From Treponema sp. (GTDB taxonomy: Bacteria > Spirochaetota > Spirochaetia > Treponematales > Treponemataceae), in contig JAEDFM010000030.1 of NCBI GenBank assembly GCA_016292805.1, positions 1-23,230 on the forward strand: DNA of 23,230 nt, written 5' to 3'. How positions within the stretch are numbered: the stretch's first letter is position 1; each line of letters opens with the position of its first letter. Position numbers and translations under genes: made by a program. Positions 15,428 through 22,298 of this stretch are shown here, one piece after another. The notes under the pieces are model-generated. The model searched no databases and was not told the DNA's origin. It saw only the letters and a list, made by a program, of their open reading frames with translations.

Positions 15428-15460
15428 TAAATAAATGCTCCAGGTTTTAGCATTTATTTA
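15428..15460. repeat. 12-bp inverted repeat in the potA-potB gap
   Basis: TAAATAAATGCT (15428-15439) and AGCATTTATTTA (15449-15460) are exact reverse complements with a 9-base loop. On the pot mRNA the hairpin is followed by CTTTTGTT, a weak U-tract, so it could attenuate or mark processing. Its 3' arm in the mRNA can also pair with GTAAAT at the potB start codon. Confidence 0.65.
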
Positions 15461-15472
15461 ACTTTACACACA

Positions 15473-16660
15473 TTACTTGTTAATATCCTCAACAATATAA
15501 CCATCTTCCGATGACCAGGAAATGTAAACCGTATCCTTCCAGGCAATATCTGGACCATCATCAAGATAGTTTGTGTGCTGCTTGAATACTTTTACAATAG
15601 TTCCATTTTCAAGACGAACATAGAACTTAGACTGGAAGCCTGTATAAACAGGTTCTTCAACAATTCCCTTAAATACATTGATATCTTTACGGCCACCAAC
15701 ATTAGGAATTTCAGTTGTAATACGAATCTTTTCCGGACGGATTGTGAAAGCAACCTTCTGACCAGGTTCTGTTCGTTCATAATCTGTTACAAGGATATTT
15801 TTGTCTTCTTCTTTTGTCTGCTGAGTATCACCAGGAAGTGGAGTCTGAATACCAAGTGCAGGTGTGTTGAGAGTAACATTGTATTCTGTACCTGTTTTGC
15901 CCTGGAATTCATCACACTGTACTACAGTAGATTCAAAAAGGTTAGTTTCGCCAATGAACTGTGCAACAAACTGAGTTGCTGGCTGTTCGTAAATTTCATA
16001 TGGAGTTCCAACCTGGAGAACATGTCCGCTGTTCATAACTGCAATGCGGTCTGATACAGCAAGAGCTTCGCTCTGGTCGTGAGTTACATAAATAAATGTA
16101 ATACCAATCTTGTCGTGGAGAGCATCCAGGTCAAGGAGAAGGTTAGCACGGAGTTTTGCATCCAAGGCTGAAAGTGGTTCATCCAAAAGGAGAACCTTAG
16201 GCTCGTTAATAAGAGCGCGGGCAATAGCTACACGCTGTTTCTGTCCACCAGAAAGCTGATTAGGCTTTTTATTAATGTGCTGGTCAAGCTGAACCAGATG
16301 CACATATTCTTTAACCTTTCTGTCAATTTCGTCCTTTGGAACTTTCTTAAGTTTTAATGGGAACGCAATGTTGTCGTAAACTGAAAGATGTGGGAACAAT
16401 GCGTATGTCTGGAATACGGTGTTTGAGTGTCTTTTATCTGGAGGGAATGGGATAACGTTTGTGTCGTCAAAAAGAACGGCTCCGTCATCTGGAAATTCAA
16501 ATCCAGCAATAATACGTAAAAGTGTGGTTTTACCACAACCAGATGGGCCTAAGAGAGAAAAGAACTCTCCTGGCTGAATTGTAAAGTTGATGTCATCCAA
16601 TGCAACAAAGTCACCAAATCTTTTGGATACATGATCAATGGTAACCTGACTTCCTTTCAT
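15473..16660 (-). CDS. potA: Spermidine/putrescine ABC transporter ATPase (PotA)
   Basis: Cytoplasmic ATPase that drives polyamine uptake through PotBC. Residues 1-240 are the nucleotide-binding domain with Walker A GPSGCGKT (38-45), Q-loop VFQTYALFPH (82-91), signature LSGGQ (136-140), Walker B VLLLDEP (156-162), D-loop SALD and H-loop VTHDQ (192-196). The C-terminal part (about 240-395) is the TOBE-type regulatory domain (FTIRPEKIRI, 305-314). It is longer than the usual 370-380 residues because of a hydrophilic stretch around 250-297 (GDTQQTKEEDKN). GAGG eight bases before the ATG is the ribosome site. It is the first gene of the operon, divergent from the cyclase gene. Confidence 0.97.
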   Translation of the reverse strand: MKGSQVTIDHVSKRFGDFVALDDINFTIQPGEFFSLLGPSGCGKTTLLRIIAGFEFPDDGAVLFDDTNVIPFPPDKRHSNTVFQTYALFPHLSVYDNIAFPLKLKKVPKDEIDRKVKEYVHLVQLDQHINKKPNQLSGGQKQRVAIARALINEPKVLLLDEPLSALDAKLRANLLLDLDALHDKIGITFIYVTHDQSEALAVSDRIAVMNSGHVLQVGTPYEIYEQPATQFVAQFIGETNLFESTVVQCDEFQGKTGTEYNVTLNTPALGIQTPLPGDTQQTKEEDKNILVTDYERTEPGQKVAFTIRPEKIRITTEIPNVGGRKDINVFKGIVEEPVYTGFQSKFYVRLENGTIVKVFKQHTNYLDDGPDIAWKDTVYISWSSEDGYIVEDINK

Positions 16661-16772
16661 TCAAGAAACCTCAATCTAAAATGATAAGCCCCGCATGCGC
16701 AGGACAATTAGCACTTCCAAAAACTTAGCAATCCACTTTAAGGCTAGGGTCGTTTTTTTCTGTCTAAACAGT

Positions 16773-16801
16773 AAAATGCAATATATATGGGTTTTAGTCA
16801 A
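16773..16801 (-). promoter_or_regulatory. Possible pot operon promoter
   Basis: Minus-strand TTGACT (16796-16801, five of six matches), 17-base spacer, CATTTT (16773-16778, a weak -10). It would give a leader of about 105 bases before potA. The leader holds a small GC-rich hairpin (CCTGC/GCGGG, around 16690-16703) but no riboswitch I recognise. Confidence 0.4.
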
Positions 16802-16844
16802 CATTAAATTTGAATTATTTTTTATTATAATAAAATCACTAATA

Positions 16845-16873
16845 TTGTAGAAAACGGTTTTGAACAGTATAAT
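16845..16873 (+). promoter_or_regulatory. Predicted cyclase operon promoter, leaderless start
   Basis: TTGTAG (16845-16850), exact 17-base spacer, perfect TATAAT (16868-16873). Six bases follow before the GTG at 16880, so the expected transcription start coincides with the first base of the start codon. No Shine-Dalgarno site fits between them. Confidence 0.65.
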
Positions 16874-16879
16874 ATTGGG

Positions 16880-19480
16880 GTGGAAAAAGAAGAATTTGAT
16901 TACGGGGCTTTTGTAAAACATAAGGCACCTGAAATAACTGAGCATCTGGAAACGCTGGATGTAGCGGCTCCAATAGAGACAACGGAACATCTTCAGTTCC
17001 AGGAAAGGGTTCGGAAGGTTAAGCAGCTGGAACTTCAGCGGGCTAAGCTTGAACAGGATAAAAAGCGTGCAAGAATTCTTGCCGTAAAAAAAGCACAGGC
17101 TAAAAAGGAAATGGAAACTTCTGCAGCCACTACCTCAGAACAGTCTGCAGATGATACTGTAATTCAGCCTGAAAATCAGAATTCCTCATCTGTAGTTTTT
17201 GACTGGGAAGTTCCGTTTATGAACGACGGTACTGAACCAAAAATAAAAACTAAAAAGGCAAAGAAAGAAAAAAAATCAAAAAAATCTATAACGGAAAAAG
17301 TCTCAGAATCAAATAAAATTTCAGAAGCATATAATTCCACACCTGCTGCAGCAAGTAAAAAAACTAAAAAATCAAAGCATGAGAAGAATGATCTCTTTAT
17401 TGCAAAGCCAAAGTTTTCAATTGGAGCAAAATTAATCATAATCATTTCGTTACTTATGGTAGTTTCTCTTCTTGGTCTTACATCAGTTGTATCTTACTTT
17501 ATCAGTGATGATACACGGGTAAAGGCTGAAGAAAACAATATGACAATCAATAACCGCAGTGCTTCAGATGCAGACAACCGTATTGGAACTATTGTTTCAA
17601 ATGTTGGTATGTTCCTGGATTTGCTGGATGTTAACAGTGGTAACCTGGCTGAAACGCAGAAATATGTAACAACCTTCTTTGACCGCAATAAGGATATTAT
17701 TGCAGTTTACCTTCCAGGTTCCAGCAGAATTTTTGTAAATAACCCTTTTGCTATTGCTAACGAAATTACATCCTCATTCCTGACCAGCTATGTAGAAAGC
17801 GAAGAAGAAGCTTTGAAAAAGGCGGCAGATGGTGTTTTTGATATTGAAAATGCATCTCCATTCTTCCAGTTCCCTGTATTGGCAATGTTCTATCCTTTGG
17901 ATTATTCTTCAGAGGATAATTCGGTGGTTGTTATTTATTCTGCGGAAAATCTTGCCAACAGTTTTTCTGCCGGTAGTGTAAACCAGTCCTTCCTGGTAAA
18001 TGCAGATGGAGAAGTTCTTGTTCATCCAGATTTAAGCTATATGCTCACTGCTGCAGATGTTAGCAATTCTCCCATAGTGCTCCAGATTCTTAGCGACAAT
18101 CAGCCAAGTGAACAGTTTTATTACAAGGATGCCGATGGAGTTGAGTTTATTGGTGCCTATAATCGTTTGAATAACGGAAGCTGCAGTGTAATTACTACGG
18201 TTAAGACAGAGGTTGTTCTTGAAGCTGTAAATAAAACAACATTGCGTAATATTTATCTTACAATTGCCACTTTAAGCTTTGCAATCATGATTATCTGGTT
18301 CTTTGCAAAATCTTTAAGTGTTCCTCTAAGGGAATTAACTGCAGTTACAAACGAAATTAACCAGGGTAATTTTGAAAGCGAAGTTTTTGATGAACTTAAA
18401 ATCAACCGTCGTGATGAAATTGGTGTTCTGGTTTCCAGTACCCGTAACGAACAGCAGATTTTAAATACCTTCTCTCATCTTACCAATAAAGCTGTAACAA
18501 AGGCTGTAATCCGAAAAGAGATTGATTTTGATGCCCACTTAAAGGACATTACCATTTTCTTTAGTGATATTCGTGGATTTACAGCAATTTCCGATGGCTT
18601 CAGTAAACGCTTTGGAGAAAAGTCTGCTGGAGAAATCATCAGCTTCCTGAATGACTATATGAGCCGTATGGTTAACTGTATTACAATTACCGGTGGTAAT
18701 GTTGATAAGTTTGAAGGCGATGCCATTATGGCCTGCTGGGGTGTGCTCCGTAATGATAGTCTGGATTTTGAAATGCTGCCAGATTCTGATCCAGAAAAAG
18801 CAGTGCTTGCACAGAATCACGCAGAGCATGTTAAGGAAGATGCAATTAATGCTATTCGTGCAGTTGTAGCAATGCGTTATGCCTTAATGAAATACAATAA
18901 AGATGCAGCTTTGTTTACAGAAGAACATAAAAACGAAGCAATGGCACAGTATAAGCCTCATATTAGAATTGGCTGTGGTTTGAACTCTGGTCGTGCAACA
19001 GTAGGCTTTATGGGTTCTTACGATAAAATGGAATTTACATCTATTGGTGACTCCGTAAACCTGGCCAGTCGTACAGAAGCATCTAACAAGCTTTGTGGTA
19101 CAGACGGTCTTATTACAGAAGATACCTACAATCTCCTTAAGATGGATTATATTCGCTGCAAGGAAAATAATTTTACACTTAAACCTGAAAATGAAGCTTA
19201 CGAAGTGGTTGTAGAAGAAATTCCAGTAGCTTTTGAAGTAAAAGGTAAGGGCAAACAGCATTTTTACGGAATTGTTAATATGCCTAATTTTGATATTGAA
19301 GAATTCTTTAAAACTACAGATCCAGATTTCCAGTGTGATCCTGATTGTTCTGTATGTTTAGGTCCAAACGGGCCAAAGAACTTAAATGAAGTTCGTGCAC
19401 TTTTAGGAATACCAATTCCTGATTTTAGTGGAGTAAATCTTGACGAAGAAGAAAACAAGACTAAGATATCGCTTAGCTGA
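16880..19480 (+). CDS. Membrane class III adenylate/guanylate cyclase with dCache and HAMP domains
   Basis: Receptor-type nucleotide cyclase of 866 residues. Residues 1-182 are a cytoplasmic, charged region with a likely coiled coil (42-78) and a Lys-rich stretch (121-137). Membrane segment 1 is about 183-207, the outer sensor about 208-455 looks like a dCache domain (SFLVNADGEVLVHPDLSYML, 370-389), membrane segment 2 is about 456-476, and HAMP is about 477-530. The class III catalytic domain (about 550-800) has metal-binding FFSDIRGFT (Asp563), DKFEGD (609-614, Lys610 and Asp614) and SIGDSVNLASR (721-731, Asn727 and Arg731). Lys610 and Asp724 favour cAMP over cGMP. A long insertion lies at about 622-690, and the tail carries CDPDCSVC (819-826). 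GTG start: the promoter abuts it, and the next Met is residue 78. It overlaps the next gene by 41 bases. Confidence 0.95.
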   Translation: MEKEEFDYGAFVKHKAPEITEHLETLDVAAPIETTEHLQFQERVRKVKQLELQRAKLEQDKKRARILAVKKAQAKKEMETSAATTSEQSADDTVIQPENQNSSSVVFDWEVPFMNDGTEPKIKTKKAKKEKKSKKSITEKVSESNKISEAYNSTPAAASKKTKKSKHEKNDLFIAKPKFSIGAKLIIIISLLMVVSLLGLTSVVSYFISDDTRVKAEENNMTINNRSASDADNRIGTIVSNVGMFLDLLDVNSGNLAETQKYVTTFFDRNKDIIAVYLPGSSRIFVNNPFAIANEITSSFLTSYVESEEEALKKAADGVFDIENASPFFQFPVLAMFYPLDYSSEDNSVVVIYSAENLANSFSAGSVNQSFLVNADGEVLVHPDLSYMLTAADVSNSPIVLQILSDNQPSEQFYYKDADGVEFIGAYNRLNNGSCSVITTVKTEVVLEAVNKTTLRNIYLTIATLSFAIMIIWFFAKSLSVPLRELTAVTNEINQGNFESEVFDELKINRRDEIGVLVSSTRNEQQILNTFSHLTNKAVTKAVIRKEIDFDAHLKDITIFFSDIRGFTAISDGFSKRFGEKSAGEIISFLNDYMSRMVNCITITGGNVDKFEGDAIMACWGVLRNDSLDFEMLPDSDPEKAVLAQNHAEHVKEDAINAIRAVVAMRYALMKYNKDAALFTEEHKNEAMAQYKPHIRIGCGLNSGRATVGFMGSYDKMEFTSIGDSVNLASRTEASNKLCGTDGLITEDTYNLLKMDYIRCKENNFTLKPENEAYEVVVEEIPVAFEVKGKGKQHFYGIVNMPNFDIEEFFKTTDPDFQCDPDCSVCLGPNGPKNLNEVRALLGIPIPDFSGVNLDEEENKTKISLS
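19429..19433 (+). promoter_or_regulatory. Ribosome binding site supporting a TTG start
   Basis: TGGAG lies six bases before the TTG at 19440, inside the cyclase coding region. It supports TTG as the start of the FecR-domain gene; no ATG in this frame lies near enough to keep the membrane segment and the FecR domain. Confidence 0.7.
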
Positions 19481-22298
19481 TTTTTTTATTGTTGTTCTTT
19501 GTCTTAGTGTAACAGGTTATTTTTCTTACCTGTTCTGGAAAGATTTAAACAGTTCCACTACACGAACTGATAAGGACACAATTGCAGTTATCGAGTTTAA
19601 ACAGCGCATTGCGCAACGAAAATTCTCTGACCGTGTTGTATGGGAAAGACTTCAGAATAAGTCTCCTTTGTACAACGGAGATACATTGCGTACTGCTTCT
19701 CAGTCTGAAGCAATTGTAACCTTTAATAATAATGCCGCAATTGATATTCACGAAAACACTATGATTCAGATTTTCTATTCTGAACAGGATGGTGTAAAAA
19801 TTAGTGTTGGTGGCGGTGATATTGAAATTGATACTTCAACTGTAGAAATCTCTGATACAGGAGAAGTTAAACCTGCAATCGTAATTCAAACTTCAAGTGG
19901 TTCTACTGTAAATGTTGCTGCCGGCAGTAAAATTGTGGCCGCTGCTAACGAAGATACGGGAATTGCTAACTTTAGCCTTAAAGAAGGAAATGCAGAAATT
20001 GCTACTGGCAACAATTCTCCTGTTGCTCTTGAAATGGGAGAAACAGCAAAGATTGAACAGAATGGCGAAGTTTCTAAAGGCAGCTTTACCGTAACATCAA
20101 TCTCTAAAAATCTTCGTATTCTTAATTTTGAAGAAGAGGCTGTTCCAGTTCAGATTGAATGGAAAGCTACAGAAGAATTAAAAGAAAAGCCTGTTATTAT
20201 TGAAACTTCACTTACAAAAGATTTCTCGGTAATTGAAAATACTTATGTAGTTGAAAATGAAAATAATTTTACTCTCCCTGCCACCGATGGAACCATTTAT
20301 TGGAGAGCTTCTGTTGAAACTGATGAAGATAAAGCACCGGAACCAGTAGAAGGTAAAATCCGCGTAGATAATGTTGAACCAGTAATTACAGCGGCGCCTG
20401 TAGATGGAACTACATTTGGATACAGAAAAGAACTGCCAAAGGTTTCGTTTGTATGGAACGGCAATACTTTTGTAACAGATTACAAGCTTGAAGTTTCAGA
20501 TACTCCAGATTTTGCTTCAAAAATAGTAGATGCAGAATTAATGCAGACATCAGCCAGTTTTGACGGTTTTGAAGAAGGAACCTATTACTGGCGTGTTACA
20601 CCTTTCTATACAATTAACAATACCGGCTGGGCAGAACCTTCAAAAGTTCAAAGCTTTACTGTTGTAAAAAATCCTGCTGTTACAGCTCCTGTATTAAGTG
20701 TTCCTGCAAACAATGCAACCCTTACATATCAGGCAAAGGATTTTAATGTTACTTTCCTTTGGAAATCTGATGTAAAGAATGCAGATTATAAAATCCTTGT
20801 TGCTTCAGATCAGGATTTTAATTCTGTAGTTTATGAAAACACAGTAAAAGAAAAGCGCTTGTTCAATAATTTCTCAGATTTGTTTACTTATGGAACTTAT
20901 TACTGGAAGGTTGTTCGTTCTTCTGAAGATGATGAAGGTACAAGTGAATCAGAAGTAAGAAAATTCTCTGTAATAAAATATGTTCCTGGAGAAAATCGTC
21001 TTGTTTACCCTCCAGAAAATTATTCTGTGGAAGATATAAAAATTGCCACAACTAACTTTATGTGGAAGCTGGCAGATGAATACAAAAATACAGATACGGA
21101 ATCTACAATTCAGATTTCATCAGATGCTGATTTTAAGAATATTGTAGCTGAAGCTGTTACTAAAAATCAGTCTTACTCAGGTACAAAGCTTAAGAGTGGA
21201 AAATATTACTGGCGAATTGGTGTATATAACAGTTTTGAGAATCAACTTGATTTTACAAAGCCTAGATTGTTGAATATTACTGCTGAGCTTGCCCCACCTC
21301 AGATTACATATCCAGCTCCGGGGCAGGAATTTGTTGCGCTTAGAAATACACCTGTTGTCATAAAATGGAATCCAGTTCCAGAGGCAGATTATTATCAGGT
21401 AACAATTTTTGATGCAGCTTCCAGCAACAAAGTTCTGTATGAAAAATCAGTTTCTTTCACAGAAATCTCAGATTTTACAGTACCTGAATATGTAAATGTA
21501 ACAAAGACTTCTATCAGAGCTTCTGTTAAAGCCTATACAGAACAGACAGATGTTGCCGCAACCCGTCAGAGTAAAACTGAAAGTGTGGATTTTACAGTGC
21601 GTACAGCAACACCTGTAAAACTTGTTACTCCTGCAAATAATTCCAGGTTTGATGGTCTTGCTGCATTGCGTACGCCAATTGTTCTGGAATGGACAAATGA
21701 TGTAGATAAGGCAGTTAAGAGTTCAATTGTTGTTAAACGCGTTCAGTCAAATGGAACTTTAAAAGAAGTTAAGCGTTCTGATAATGGTAAAACCAGTTTG
21801 TCTTTGGAGCGTTTAAGTGCTGGAACTTATGAATGGACAGTTTCCGCAAGTACAGCCTCTGGACTTCCTGTAGATGCAGTTGAAGCAAGACGCTTTACTG
21901 TTAGTCCTGTACCGTTGCTTTCTGCACCAGCTTTAAATGAACCTAAAAATAATTTTGTAATTGGACCAGATTATCTTAAGAAAAACCGTAGAGTCAGCTT
22001 TAGCTGGAAGCCAGTGCCAGGTGCAACTGATTATACTTTCACATTAAATCTGCGCAAAGCCGACGGAACAATTAAGAGAATTTATACAGAAAATAACCTG
22101 AAGGGAACTTCTATTAAGTATAAGCAGCTGGAAAATCTGGATATTGGTAATTTTGAATGGAATGTTACCGCATATAGTCATGCAAAAGATGGCTTTGTAG
22201 AACAGAGCGGAAAAACAGCAACAGGAAAATTCTCAATTAAGTTTGATTTACCTTCAGCAGTAAAAACAAAGGATCCGGGGAGAGTGTATGGTGAATAG
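19440..22298 (+). CDS. FecR-domain membrane-anchored protein with Fn3-like repeats
   Basis: Large envelope protein of 952 residues. A short basic cytoplasmic N-terminus (1-13) and one membrane segment (about 14-33) anchor it, with the rest outside. Residues about 60-215 are a FecR-type beta domain (PLYNGDTLRTASQSEAIVTF, 76-95; then GDIEI and the VNVAAGSK stretch). About seven modules of roughly 100 residues follow, most ending in a G-Y/F-YW-V pattern and an FTV strand: ends near 309, 409, 512, 614, 720, 821 and 934. They look like fibronectin III or similar beta-sandwiches (YYWRVTPF, YYWKVVRS, YYWRIGVY, YEWTVSAS, FEWNVTAY). FecR domains are otherwise known from anti-sigma regulators and from spirochaete surface proteins; binding a polymer or partner protein is inferred. 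The TTG start and 41-base overlap suggest coupling to the cyclase. Confidence 0.9.
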   Translation: MTKKKTRLRYRLADFFIVVLCLSVTGYFSYLFWKDLNSSTTRTDKDTIAVIEFKQRIAQRKFSDRVVWERLQNKSPLYNGDTLRTASQSEAIVTFNNNAAIDIHENTMIQIFYSEQDGVKISVGGGDIEIDTSTVEISDTGEVKPAIVIQTSSGSTVNVAAGSKIVAAANEDTGIANFSLKEGNAEIATGNNSPVALEMGETAKIEQNGEVSKGSFTVTSISKNLRILNFEEEAVPVQIEWKATEELKEKPVIIETSLTKDFSVIENTYVVENENNFTLPATDGTIYWRASVETDEDKAPEPVEGKIRVDNVEPVITAAPVDGTTFGYRKELPKVSFVWNGNTFVTDYKLEVSDTPDFASKIVDAELMQTSASFDGFEEGTYYWRVTPFYTINNTGWAEPSKVQSFTVVKNPAVTAPVLSVPANNATLTYQAKDFNVTFLWKSDVKNADYKILVASDQDFNSVVYENTVKEKRLFNNFSDLFTYGTYYWKVVRSSEDDEGTSESEVRKFSVIKYVPGENRLVYPPENYSVEDIKIATTNFMWKLADEYKNTDTESTIQISSDADFKNIVAEAVTKNQSYSGTKLKSGKYYWRIGVYNSFENQLDFTKPRLLNITAELAPPQITYPAPGQEFVALRNTPVVIKWNPVPEADYYQVTIFDAASSNKVLYEKSVSFTEISDFTVPEYVNVTKTSIRASVKAYTEQTDVAATRQSKTESVDFTVRTATPVKLVTPANNSRFDGLAALRTPIVLEWTNDVDKAVKSSIVVKRVQSNGTLKEVKRSDNGKTSLSLERLSAGTYEWTVSASTASGLPVDAVEARRFTVSPVPLLSAPALNEPKNNFVIGPDYLKKNRRVSFSWKPVPGATDYTFTLNLRKADGTIKRIYTENNLKGTSIKYKQLENLDIGNFEWNVTAYSHAKDGFVEQSGKTATGKFSIKFDLPSAVKTKDPGRVYGE

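Noticed and set aside
16676..16990. Minus-strand frame spanning the potA-cyclase gap
   Set aside because: Its composition (Phe, Tyr, Cys, Ile rich) is that of AT-rich noncoding sequence, it overlaps the cyclase start and promoter, and no ribosome site fits.
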